In this document: in pieces, positions 1-6,498 of the stretch | Position numbering within the stretch: the first letter of the stretch is position 1 | How the letters are laid out: each line of letters opens with the position of its first letter | Assembly (NCBI GenBank): GCA_017459225.1 | Contig: JAFUDL010000532.1 | Span: forward strand, 1 to 12,371 | Length of the DNA stretch: 12,371 nucleotides | Direction of reading: 5' to 3' | Source: Kiritimatiellia bacterium | GTDB taxonomy: Bacteria > Verrucomicrobiota > Kiritimatiellia > RFP12 > UBA1067 | Position numbers and translations under genes: made by a program | Notes under the pieces: model-generated | The model's input: only the letters and a program-made list of their open reading frames with translations | Database searches by the model: none | What the model was told of the DNA's origin: nothing

Positions 1-2
1 AG

Positions 3-644
3 TGGGAGGTCTATGCGTTTCCTGAGCTAGGGTCACGCGTCCCGCGTGACCGCTCGCCCTGCCGCGTCGTCTCCAACATCTCTCGTGACGACCTTCTTGC
101 GGCGATGGGGCGCGGCGAACGGGTACTTCTTCTCGGGAAGGGCCCGTTCAAGTCGCTGCGGACATCATTCCGGATCGGCCTTGCCGGACGCACTTCCGGA
201 AACTATGCGACGATCATCAAGCCAGGGCATCCCGCGCTGGAGGGAATGCCCCACGAAGGATTCTGCGGCTGGCAGTTCAGGCGGCTGATGCAGAATGGCG
301 CGGCGGTGCAGCTTGAGGCGGGCGTTCCGTTCGACCCGATTATCGAGGTCGCTTCGTCCGACAAGTATCTGATCCGTCAGGCGATGCTCTTCGAGTACAA
401 GGTGGGCGAAGGGCGGCTTCTCGTCTGCTCGTTCGCGTTCGACGCGAAAGACCCGGCGGTGGCGTGGTTCAAGGCTCGGCTCGAGGCGTACGCGGCATCG
501 GATGCGTTCAACCCGAAGCAGTCCCTGACGCCCGACCAGCTCCGCGCCGTCATCGACGCGCCGCTCTTCTCGGCGGAGGTCAACAAAAACGTGGCGCTCA
601 ACCCGGATGATCCCGCGAGCTACGCGAAGCCAAAGAAGAAATGA
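3..644 (+). CDS. C-terminal part of a large exported carbohydrate-active protein (GH2/GH106-like), 5' end outside window
   Basis: The frame is open from the first bases, so the true start lies upstream; 213 residues are visible. The ATG at 105 is internal, because the reading frame continues upstream of it without a stop. The segment GNYATIIKPGHPALEGMPHE, followed by a Phe-Cys-x-x-Gln-Phe stretch and later LLVCSF, resembles the Rossmann-like (ThuA/glutamine-amidotransferase-like) C-terminal modules appended to large GH2- or rhamnosidase-type hydrolases in Bacteroidetes and Kiritimatiellae; this is pattern recognition, not a database match. The catalytic part is not visible, so substrate and family cannot be fixed. 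The last ~30 residues are Lys/Pro-rich (end KPKKK). The early stretch encoding GSRVPRDRS coincides with a perfect DNA palindrome (31-51), which may be an insertion. The stop is followed only 13 bases later by a small ATG. It lies upstream of other glycan-related genes, but no shared transcript is shown. Confidence 0.6.
   Translation, partial: WEVYAFPELGSRVPRDRSPCRVVSNISRDDLLAAMGRGERVLLLGKGPFKSLRTSFRIGLAGRTSGNYATIIKPGHPALEGMPHEGFCGWQFRRLMQNGAAVQLEAGVPFDPIIEVASSDKYLIRQAMLFEYKVGEGRLLVCSFAFDAKDPAVAWFKARLEAYAASDAFNPKQSLTPDQLRAVIDAPLFSAEVNKNVALNPDDPASYAKPKKK
24..55. repeat. Perfect palindrome inside a coding region
   Basis: GGTCACGCG (31-39) and CGCGTGACC (43-51) are exact reverse complements separated by TCC. 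Flanking GAGC (24-27) and GCTC (52-55) can pair further, with a three-base bulge (28-30). The element lies in frame within the partial hydrolase gene and encodes charged, low-complexity residues. It could be a REP-like palindrome inserted in a gene, or chance in GC-rich sequence. Confidence 0.55.
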
Positions 645-917
645 GGCGGGGTAAAACATGAAAACAGCAAATCATATTGCCTTAGCGGCCGTCGCCGCCA
701 AGCACAGCGATTTCTTCATCGCGTCATTCACGACCTCACGCTCGTCGTCCGCCAGGGTCGCGGCACTTACGCTCTTCAACCAGTGCCGGAACGTCTTCGT
801 ACTTCGCAGACTTGGCGGCAAGAAGTACCGCAATCTCCCTCGCGCCGGTTCCGACCATGTGTTCGGATAGAGCACCTTGAGCACGAAGTGCGTATGATTG
901 AAGGAATCCGAGTCGCC
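645..917. other. Intergenic gap with possible decayed coding
   Basis: No gene is convincing here. A 70-codon + strand ORF (658-870) has an SD-like GGCGGGG seven bases before its ATG and begins MKTANHIALAAVAA, like the start of a signal peptide, but continues into unlikely protein. On the minus strand, from about 929 down to 672, a coding-like pattern moves between two frames: frame one gives HGDSDSFNHTHFVLKVLYP and, at the end, LADDEREVVNDAMKKS; the other gives EHMVGTGAREIAVLLAAKSA and then KYEDVPALVEE. This could be a frameshifted remnant whose 5' part overlaps the next gene, or a reflection of GC-rich opposite-strand sequence. I recognise no family. Confidence 0.3.
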
Positions 918-1733
918 ATGTTGAGGCATGTTCTTCCTGCCGTTGTTTCAGGTGTCATCCTGCTGGTGTCTGGATGCTCCGGCCTGCGGCTTCCGTGCGG
1001 CGGCGTGCAGCAGGAGCGGCCGGCGATTTCATGCATTGAATCGCGGGGGTGTCTGCTGGTGGGCAGCACGGGCGATTACCATCCGCTCACCTGGCGCGAT
1101 CCTGAAACAGGACGCTGGGAGGGATTCTGCATTGACGTGGCGGAACGGATCGCGTCCGAAATGGGCGTGCGCGTGGAGTTCGTCAAGACCTCGTGGCCGA
1201 CCCTTGCCGCAGACGTCCAGTCCGAAAGGCCGACATTCGACCTGGCCATCGGCGGGATCACGGTCACGGACGCGCGGAAACAGAAGATGGCGATGTCCAA
1301 CGGCTATCTGGCCAACGGAAAGACCATTCTCTGCCGGGCCGAAGACGCCGGACGGTTCCGCTCGCTTGCCGACATCGACCGCCCGGATGTGAGAGTTATG
1401 GTGAATCCGGGCGGGCTCAACGAGACGTTTGCGCGGGCGCAGCTCCCGCATGCGAAACTTCTCGTGCATGGTCGGAACGAGGAAATCCCCTCGCTCGTGG
1501 CCGAAGGGCGCGCCGACGTGATGATCACGGAAATCGTGGAGGCGCCGTGGTATGTGCGGCGCGACTCGCGCCTCGCGGCGCCGCTTCTCGTCAAGCCGTT
1601 CACCAGAGGCGAAATCGGCGTTCTCATGCGGAAGGGCCAGGATGACCTTCTGGCCTTCGTCAACGACGTCCTTGCCCGTATGTCCGCTGACGGAACACTT
1701 GCCGCGCTCAAAAACAAATACGGCCTCCGATAG
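918..1733 (+). CDS. PheC-like lipoprotein (SBP_bac_3 fold; cyclohexadienyl/arogenate dehydratase or amino-acid-binding protein)
   Basis: The 272-residue product starts MLRHVLPAVVSGVILLVSGC, a lipoprotein signal with lipobox VSGC and lipidated Cys20, so it is an envelope-anchored periplasmic protein. The ATG at 918 is preferred over upstream in-frame ATGs (783, 894) because it gives a short n-region before the hydrophobic stretch, with GAAGGA at 900-905 upstream. The mature part is a type-2 periplasmic binding fold: VGSTGDYHPLTW (about 48-59), TSWPTL (91-96), FDLAIGGITVTDARK (107-121), NPGGLNETFAR (163-173), ADVMITEIVEA (199-209). This order closely follows Pseudomonas PheC as I remember it (GTTGDYKPF, TSWPNL, NPGGTNEKFARANL, MTDAIEA), including Asn168 and Glu208 at positions equivalent to active-site residues discussed for PheC. 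PheC makes phenylpyruvate from prephenate or phenylalanine from arogenate in the periplasm. An ordinary amino-acid receptor remains possible; no ABC permease or ATPase gene is adjacent within the window. Confidence 0.85.
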   Translation: MLRHVLPAVVSGVILLVSGCSGLRLPCGGVQQERPAISCIESRGCLLVGSTGDYHPLTWRDPETGRWEGFCIDVAERIASEMGVRVEFVKTSWPTLAADVQSERPTFDLAIGGITVTDARKQKMAMSNGYLANGKTILCRAEDAGRFRSLADIDRPDVRVMVNPGGLNETFARAQLPHAKLLVHGRNEEIPSLVAEGRADVMITEIVEAPWYVRRDSRLAAPLLVKPFTRGEIGVLMRKGQDDLLAFVNDVLARMSADGTLAALKNKYGLR

Positions 1734-1734
1734 T

Positions 1735-1750
1735 CGCCCCACCTTGGGCG
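1735..1750 (+). terminator. Short hairpin after the PheC-like gene
   Basis: CGCCC (1735-1739) pairs with GGGCG (1746-1750) across a six-base loop, starting one base after the stop codon. There is no T-run, so it may be a 3' stabiliser or a weak terminator only. Confidence 0.3.
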
Positions 1751-1766
1751 GCGCGATTGAGGCGGG

Positions 1767-1783
1767 AAATATGATATAATATT
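1767..1783 (+). promoter_or_regulatory. Extended -10 promoter of the GH78-like gene
   Basis: AAATATGATATAATATT contains TATAAT (1775-1780) preceded by TG at 1772-1773, an extended -10. No good -35 hexamer sits at 17-bp spacing (TTGAGG at 1757-1762 is only 12 bp away), which fits an extended -10 promoter. The predicted start near 1787 leaves about a 20-base leader carrying the SD AGAAGAGG (1792-1799). The same word, with one mismatch, recurs at 12111-12127. Confidence 0.7.
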
Positions 1784-1807
1784 TTCCGTTCAGAAGAGGT
1801 GATGAAT

Positions 1808-3592
1808 ATGTACAAAAAGATGACACTAGCATTAATCTGCGCGGCGACGGCGGCGGGGTGCTTCGCGGCGGGCGTTCCTTGCGGAAATGTTGCGCTCCGC
1901 GAGGTGGTGCGCGGGCCGGACGCCCTGGCCGTTTCGATCACAACGAACGCGGCCGGCCATGCGGTGCTGGACTTCGGCAAGCACCAGTTCGGCTGGCTTG
2001 AGGTAGACGTGAAAAAGCCCGGTCCCTACAAGATCGTCTGGGGCGAGCTGCTGGACGAAAAGGGGGCGGTGCAGACCGGACGCCGCCACACGCGGTCTGA
2101 AGGCAGAATCCGCTGCGCCACGACAGAGGGCGTGTTCGACGGCGTCGGCACGCAGCGTATCCCGTACAAGACCGGACCTGGCAACGCGTTCTTCACGGGA
2201 AATCGTGTGGTGAAGCGTGACCTTCCGAAGTTCGGGATGGTGATGCCGTTCAGGTGGGCGGAAATCGTGGCGCTACCTTTCCCCGTCGCGTCGGACACCG
2301 TGCGCCAGGTGCCGATCTACTATCCGTACGACATGGCGGAGTCGCGTTTTGACAGCGACAGCGACGCCCTCAACCGCGTGTACGGCTTCTGCAAGCACTC
2401 CATCCGCGCCACCACCTTCACCGGACTTTTCATCGACGGCGACCGCGAGCGTTGGCCGTACGAGGCCGACAGCTACATCACGCAGCTGAGCACGTACGCC
2501 ATGACCTCGGACTATTCCCTTGCCCGCAAGATGGTGGACCATCTGAGGGACAACTCCACCTGGCCGACAGAATGGAAGCAGTTCTTCATCCGCATGTGCC
2601 ATGCCGACTGGATGTACACGGGCCGCCCCGACCGCATCGCCGCACACTACGAGGCCATGAAGACGCAGAAGCTCTGGTTGAATTTTGCCCGGGAGGACGG
2701 GCTGCTCGTCACCGGAACGAAGGAGGCGGAAGCCAAGGGCGCGAAGGATATCGTCGATTGGGCCAAGTGCTACCGGGACGGGTTCGAGTTCCGTCCCGTA
2801 AACGCCGTCGTCAACGCCCTCCACTATCGAAACCTCGTGGAAATGTCCGAGATGGCGGCGGCCATCGGCAAGCAGGACGACGCGCGTGCGTTCGCCGAAC
2901 GCGCGCGCAAGGTGCGTGCCTCGTTCATCAAGGCGTTCGTGGATCCCGCGAGCGGGCTTGTTTGGGATGGCGAGGGGTCGAAGCACCTTACTGTACACGC
3001 CAATGCGATGGCGGTGGCGTGCGGGGTGCTGTCGGGACGCGAGGCGTGCGCGCCGGCGGACTTCATCGTGAAGAAGGGGATGCGGTGCAGCACCTACATG
3101 TCGCAGTTCGTGCTCGAGGCGCTGTTCATGGCGGGACGGTCCGACGAGGCGTTCAAGCTCATGACCACCGACGGGCCGCGCGGCTGGATGCAGATGATGA
3201 AACTCGGCGCGACTATCTCGATGGAGTTCTGGGACCTGACGCTCAAGGAACCCGGGCGGGTGCCGGACATGAACCACGCCTGGTCCACCGCGCCGCTGAA
3301 CGTCACGGTGCGTCATATGCTGGGCGTGACGCCGCTGAAGCCGGGATTCGAGGAAATCCGCTTCGCACCGCAGTTCGGTCCGCTCACGCGGCTCTCTGCC
3401 GCAGTGCCCACCGCCCGCGGCGCCTTCACGGTTGACGCGCGCCGGGAAGGCGGACGTTGGGTGGTAGATCTTGTCACGCCCGCGCCGGTGAAGGTGGTGA
3501 CAGGCGAAGGTGAACGTTCTCTTCCCGCCGGAAGCCACCGCGTATATTTTGCGGCGACAGCGCAGGGACTGGGCGTTCCTCGATCTGGCTGA
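1808..3592 (+). CDS. Secreted GH78-like alpha-L-rhamnosidase-type glycoside hydrolase
   Basis: The start is placed at ATG 1808, eight bases after the SD AGAAGAGG (1792-1799); the in-frame GTG 1799 and ATG 1802 lie in or too close to that SD. The 594-residue product begins MYKKMTLALICAATAAGCFA, a signal peptide with possible SPase I cleavage after FA or, less typically, a lipobox ending at Cys18. An N-terminal beta-sandwich (about 25-170, with GHAVLDFGKHQFGWLEVDV) precedes an (alpha/alpha)6-type catalytic part. FIDGDRERWPYEADSY (208-223) corresponds to the GH78 DxxxERxxxxxD region that holds the general acid. ATISMEFWD (468-476), with Glu473, matches the region of the presumed base. MNHAWSTAPLNV (488-499) matches the conserved loop before the C-terminal beta-sandwich (about 505-580). 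The expected role is release of terminal alpha-L-rhamnose from plant pectin or glycosides outside the cytoplasm; substrate is inferred from family only. The last ~12 residues (ATAQGLGVPRSG) look like non-native read-out after a normal end; a coding-like frame continues beyond the stop to 3740. Confidence 0.85.
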   Translation: MYKKMTLALICAATAAGCFAAGVPCGNVALREVVRGPDALAVSITTNAAGHAVLDFGKHQFGWLEVDVKKPGPYKIVWGELLDEKGAVQTGRRHTRSEGRIRCATTEGVFDGVGTQRIPYKTGPGNAFFTGNRVVKRDLPKFGMVMPFRWAEIVALPFPVASDTVRQVPIYYPYDMAESRFDSDSDALNRVYGFCKHSIRATTFTGLFIDGDRERWPYEADSYITQLSTYAMTSDYSLARKMVDHLRDNSTWPTEWKQFFIRMCHADWMYTGRPDRIAAHYEAMKTQKLWLNFAREDGLLVTGTKEAEAKGAKDIVDWAKCYRDGFEFRPVNAVVNALHYRNLVEMSEMAAAIGKQDDARAFAERARKVRASFIKAFVDPASGLVWDGEGSKHLTVHANAMAVACGVLSGREACAPADFIVKKGMRCSTYMSQFVLEALFMAGRSDEAFKLMTTDGPRGWMQMMKLGATISMEFWDLTLKEPGRVPDMNHAWSTAPLNVTVRHMLGVTPLKPGFEEIRFAPQFGPLTRLSAAVPTARGAFTVDARREGGRWVVDLVTPAPVKVVTGEGERSLPAGSHRVYFAATAQGLGVPRSG

Positions 3593-3625
3593 CGCGGCCG
3601 AGAGAGAGGGCGGAACGATCGGAAA

Positions 3626-3664
3626 CCGCACGGTGCGGCTCGGCAAGGCCGGCGACGGCCTTGC
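3626..3664 (+). terminator. Tandem hairpins downstream of the GH78-like gene
   Basis: CCGCA (3626-3630) pairs with TGCGG (3634-3638). Immediately after it, GCAAGGCCG (3643-3651) pairs perfectly with CGGCCTTGC (3656-3664) around the stable tetraloop GCGA. They lie 34-72 bases after the stop. No T-run follows, so this is either a factor-assisted terminator or a 3'-end protecting structure. Confidence 0.45.
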
Positions 3665-3726
3665 GTCCACAACATCCTCTGGCACGAAGGGCGCGCGCGC
3701 CGACCAGATCGCCGACGCGAACTTCA

Positions 3727-3754
3727 GTACTAAGCACTAGGCACTACGCACTAA
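3727..3754. repeat. Four 7-bp tandem repeats (GCACTAN)
   Basis: GTACTAA, GCACTAG, GCACTAC and GCACTAA follow each other without gaps. The array ends inside the next promoter. The regular heptad spacing is unlike coding sequence. It may be a short tandem repeat spread in this genome or a binding array for a regulator. Confidence 0.7.
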
Positions 3755-3769
3755 ATATGCTAAAATATG
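3753..3769 (+). promoter_or_regulatory. Extended -10 promoter abutting the heme-protein start
   Basis: AAATATGCTAAAATATG contains TAAAAT (3761-3766) with TG at 3758-3759, matching the promoter word at 1767. The start codon at 3774 is only seven bases after the -10 box, so transcription would begin at or next to the ATG. No SD sequence is visible between box and ATG, pointing to a leaderless mRNA. Confidence 0.6.
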
Positions 3770-3773
3770 CCGC

Positions 3774-6203
3774 ATGAGACATCCGATCTACATGCTCTTG
3801 CTGCTGTATCTTGCGATTCCGCGTCTTTCCGCGGCGTCTTCTCTGCGCGAGCGCCTTGCTTCAGGTGAATGCGGCGCGCTCGACGAGATCGTGTTCGCCA
3901 CTCGCACCGTGAGCGAAGATCCGCACTGGTACGCCAACCTCTCGTATTTCGGTCGATCTGCGGAAGCGCCGGCATACAGCCGCTGCGGACGCCTCATTGC
4001 ATACAACTTCAAGAACGGTTCGTACCGCGTGATCCTTTCCGACCCCGCCGGGAGCGTGCGCGATCCATGCGTTCACTACGACGGCCGTACGATTCTTTTC
4101 TCGTATCGCCCTGCAGGTGAAGAACATTTCCACCTCTACACCGTCAATGCCGACGGTTCGGAGCTGAAGCAGCTCACCACGGGCGGGTATGACGACATCG
4201 AGCCCGCCTGGCTCCCCGACGGCGACATCGTGTTCGTCTCCACCCGCTGCCGGCGCTGGGTGAACTGCTGGGTCACGCAGGTGGCCACCATCTACCGCAT
4301 GAAGGCGGACGGTTCGGGGATGCGCATGATCTCCGCGAATCCAGAACACGACAACACGCCTTGGGTGCTTCCCGACGGACGCATCCTCTACATGCGCTGG
4401 GAGTATGTTGACCGCCGCCAGGTGACGTTCCATCATCTCTGGACGATGAATCCTGACGGCACGCAGCACCAGATCTACCAGGGGAACACCTATCCAGGCA
4501 GCGTCTACATCGACGCCAAGCCCATACCCGGCACGGAGGACGTTGTGCTCATAGACTCGCCCGGACACGGACGGCGCGACCATGGCGGCATCGTGAGCGT
4601 GCTCTCCACCAAGGGCGGACCCGACAACCGCGCCAACGTAAAACCCGTCGCGAAGGGAAATTTCTTCGATCCGTGGGCGTTCGGGCCGGACCTCTTCATG
4701 TTCACCGACGGCAAGAATGTGTTTCTCTGCAACCGCGCAGGAAAGCGCGAGCTTCTTTGCAGACTCCCTGCGGAGTACGGGGGCGCGGGGCTGGGCGTGA
4801 TGCTTTACGAGCCGCGTCCGCTCATGCCGCATCCGCGCGAGAGGATTCTCGCCGACCGCACGGACCTCTCCAGCAAGACGGGCGAGTTCTATCTTGAGAA
4901 CGTGCTTGAGAGCCGCAGCATGAAGGGCGTGAAGCCTGGCACGGTAAAGCGGCTGATGGTGTTCGAGGTGCTGCCCAAGCCGATAAACTTCTCGGGCGGC
5001 ATGGAGCCGCTCACTTTTGGAGGCTCGTTCTCGCTGCCGCGTCTTCTTGGATGGGTGCCGGTGGAGCCTGACGGCAGCGCCTACTTCAAGGCGCCCGCGC
5101 TCAAGGCTCTCTTCTTCGTGGCGGTTGACGCCGATGGCCGCGCCGTGAAGCGAATGCAGAGCTTCACGCAGGTGATGCCCGGCGAGCGTCAGGGATGCGT
5201 GGGGTGCCATGAGCGCAAGACGGCGAACACCGTACGCCGCGTGAAGCCCGTGTCGAAGGCGCTTGCGCGGGGGCCGAGCGAGATCGATCCAACGGGGCGC
5301 CTCTTCGACGTGGCGGACTTCCCGCGCGACATGCAGCCCGTTCTCGACCGCGCGTGCGTGAAGTGCCACAACCCAGACGTCCGCAAAGCCGGCCTTGACC
5401 TCTGCGGCGACCGCGGGCCGATGTACTCCATGGGATATCTCGGGCTGATCCTGTGGGGGCAGGTGCTGGACGGCAGAAACCTCGCGGAGAGCGACTGGCC
5501 GCCGTACGCGCGCGGCAGCGGGGGGAGTCCGCTGATGAAGAAGATCGACGGCTCTCATCACGGCGTGAAGGTTTCCGAGCGCGACCGCCGCATGGTGATG
5601 CAGTGGCTCGACGCGTCTGCGCCGTATGCCGGAACGTACGCAGCGCTCGGCAGCGGCTTCGTGGGCCACCACAAGTCGCACCGTCCATACAACTCCACCT
5701 GGGGGCGCGCCCCCAACGTGCCTGCGCACCAGACGGTCAAGAGCCGCTGCGCGGCGTGCCACACCACGCCGCACACGGTGAGCGACGGCACGCCCATACG
5801 CTTCCACAGGAAAGACGACCCGCGTAACGGAAGGGCGGGACGCTATTCAAGGCATCTCATCTTCAATCTCACGCGTCCGGAGAAGTCGATGTACCTCATG
5901 GCTCCGCTTGCGAAGGAGGCGGGCGGCCTTGGACTCTGCACGAACGCGCAGGGGAAGGCTGTGTTCGCCACGAAGGAAGATCCCGGCTACGCGAAGCTGC
6001 TTGCCGTGGTGGAGGACGCGAAGAAGATGCTCGACGCCGATCCCCGATTCGACATGCCGAACTTCTGTCCCAACCAGGAATACATCCGCGAGATGAAGCG
6101 CTACGGCATATTGCCGCAGGATGCCGATCCCGCGCGTTGCCGCATTGATCCGTATGATGTCGACCGCCGCTACTGGTCGCTCGACTGGACCGATTTGAAG
6201 TGA
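3774..6203 (+). CDS. HzsA-related exported protein: PD40/TolB-like propeller plus three-heme cytochrome c region
   Basis: The 809-residue product begins MRHPIYMLLLLYLAIPRLSA, a signal peptide, so it acts in the periplasm where c-type hemes are attached. The N-terminal half carries TolB/PD40-like blades: LYTVNADGSELKQLT (about 120), IYRMKADGSGM (about 173), LWTMNPDGTQH (about 222), each followed by a W/V-LPDG-type strand. A middle domain (about 390-470) leads to heme motifs CVGCH (475-479), CVKCH (528-532) and CAACH (659-663). This order of propeller, middle domain and cytochrome-like C-terminus is that of hydrazine synthase alpha and of the broad 'HzsA-related' family found in non-anammox bacteria. 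Anammox HzsA has two c-hemes; here there are three motifs. From memory, its active heme is held by a Tyr four residues after the motif His; none of the three motifs here has Tyr at that place, so hydrazine synthesis is not supported. No HzsB or HzsC partner is nearby. Electron transfer linked to carbohydrate oxidation is a guess. The start has no SD (see promoter at 3753). Confidence 0.85.
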   Translation: MRHPIYMLLLLYLAIPRLSAASSLRERLASGECGALDEIVFATRTVSEDPHWYANLSYFGRSAEAPAYSRCGRLIAYNFKNGSYRVILSDPAGSVRDPCVHYDGRTILFSYRPAGEEHFHLYTVNADGSELKQLTTGGYDDIEPAWLPDGDIVFVSTRCRRWVNCWVTQVATIYRMKADGSGMRMISANPEHDNTPWVLPDGRILYMRWEYVDRRQVTFHHLWTMNPDGTQHQIYQGNTYPGSVYIDAKPIPGTEDVVLIDSPGHGRRDHGGIVSVLSTKGGPDNRANVKPVAKGNFFDPWAFGPDLFMFTDGKNVFLCNRAGKRELLCRLPAEYGGAGLGVMLYEPRPLMPHPRERILADRTDLSSKTGEFYLENVLESRSMKGVKPGTVKRLMVFEVLPKPINFSGGMEPLTFGGSFSLPRLLGWVPVEPDGSAYFKAPALKALFFVAVDADGRAVKRMQSFTQVMPGERQGCVGCHERKTANTVRRVKPVSKALARGPSEIDPTGRLFDVADFPRDMQPVLDRACVKCHNPDVRKAGLDLCGDRGPMYSMGYLGLILWGQVLDGRNLAESDWPPYARGSGGSPLMKKIDGSHHGVKVSERDRRMVMQWLDASAPYAGTYAALGSGFVGHHKSHRPYNSTWGRAPNVPAHQTVKSRCAACHTTPHTVSDGTPIRFHRKDDPRNGRAGRYSRHLIFNLTRPEKSMYLMAPLAKEAGGLGLCTNAQGKAVFATKEDPGYAKLLAVVEDAKKMLDADPRFDMPNFCPNQEYIREMKRYGILPQDADPARCRIDPYDVDRRYWSLDWTDLK

Positions 6204-6229
6204 TCCGCCTCGCGTGTTAGCGCTCCCAA

Positions 6230-6257
6230 GGGGACAGTCCCCAGCGAGACTGTTTTT
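6230..6257 (+). terminator. Probable intrinsic terminator of the heme-protein gene
   Basis: ACAGTC (6234-6239) pairs with GACTGT (6248-6253) across an eight-base loop, and the 3' arm runs into TTTTT (6253-6257). It begins about 30 bases after the stop at 6203. The 5' arm is shared with the GGGGACAGTCCCC palindrome, so the terminator may have been supplied by a repeat element. Confidence 0.5.
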
Positions 6258-6322
6258 AACGCAGAGTCGCAGAGGCGCGAAGGACGCAGAGGTGCGTGAA
6301 GAAGCGCGTGGGGACTGTCCCC
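6230..6322. repeat. REPIN/MITE-like element with inverted GGGGACAGTCCCC ends
   Basis: GGGGACAGTCCCCA (6230-6243) and its exact reverse complement (6309-6322) bound a 93-bp unit; each end is itself nearly palindromic. The interior holds direct repeats CGCAGAGT (6260), CGCAGAGG (6268), CGCGAAGGA (6276) and CGCAGAGGT (6285). Paired inverted palindromes are the layout of REPINs, which are moved by REP-associated Y1 transposases; no transposase is in the window. The family assignment is inferred from structure. Confidence 0.6.
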
Positions 6323-6362
6323 GCTGAACCCATTGTCCATAATAGACCGCCATTTCAATACA

Positions 6363-6388
6363 CTTTGCGACCTTTGCGTTGCTTTGCG
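6363..6388. repeat. CTTTGCG periodic repeat
   Basis: CTTTGCG occurs at 6363, 6372 and 6382, with 9- and 10-bp periods. Read on the opposite strand it is CGCAAAG, close to the CGCAGAG repeats at 6260-6293, so the two blocks are an inverted, diverged pair around the 6310-6322 palindrome. The period is near one helical turn. Confidence 0.55.
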
Positions 6389-6460
6389 GCTAAACGAAAT
6401 AAGAAGAGATTGTTCAACTGCATTTTTTAGGTTCAATGGAAAAGGCTGCGGAGAATTATG

Positions 6461-6479
6461 GAGATGCGCCCCGCATCTC
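6461..6479. other. Stable hairpin upstream of the LamG-gene promoter
   Basis: GAGATGCG (6461-6468) pairs with CGCATCTC (6472-6479) around CCC: eight pairs, no mismatch, no T-run after it. It lies 20 bp before the -35 box, so it would not be in that transcript. It may be a read-through block or another REP-like palindrome. Between 6389 and 6460 I see nothing else recognisable. Confidence 0.45.
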
Positions 6480-6498
6480 GCCTGCACGCAAAATCTGC

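Noticed and set aside
783..917. Longer N-terminus for the PheC-like gene from ATG 783 or 894
   Set aside because: It would put 45 or 8 extra residues, including an Arg-rich stretch in the longer form, before a canonical lipoprotein signal; the ATG at 918 gives a normal signal peptide and has an upstream SD-like sequence.
2273..3685. 470-codon minus-strand frame opposite the GH78-like gene
   Set aside because: Composition is Arg/His-rich shadow sequence with no start signal, and the + strand has convincing GH78 motifs.
3861..5807. 648-codon open frame on the minus strand within the heme-protein gene
   Set aside because: It is rich in Arg/His/Val with no recognisable domain and lies wholly opposite a gene with clear signal peptide, propeller and heme motifs; such antisense frames are expected at high GC.
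3774..6203. Calling the gene hydrazine synthase alpha (anammox)
   Set aside because: No partner subunits, three rather than two CxxCH motifs, no Tyr at His+4 of any motif, and a glycan-degradation neighbourhood.
6260..6388. CRISPR array
   Set aside because: The repeats are 7-9 bp, diverged and directly adjacent, with no spacers of normal size and no cas genes.
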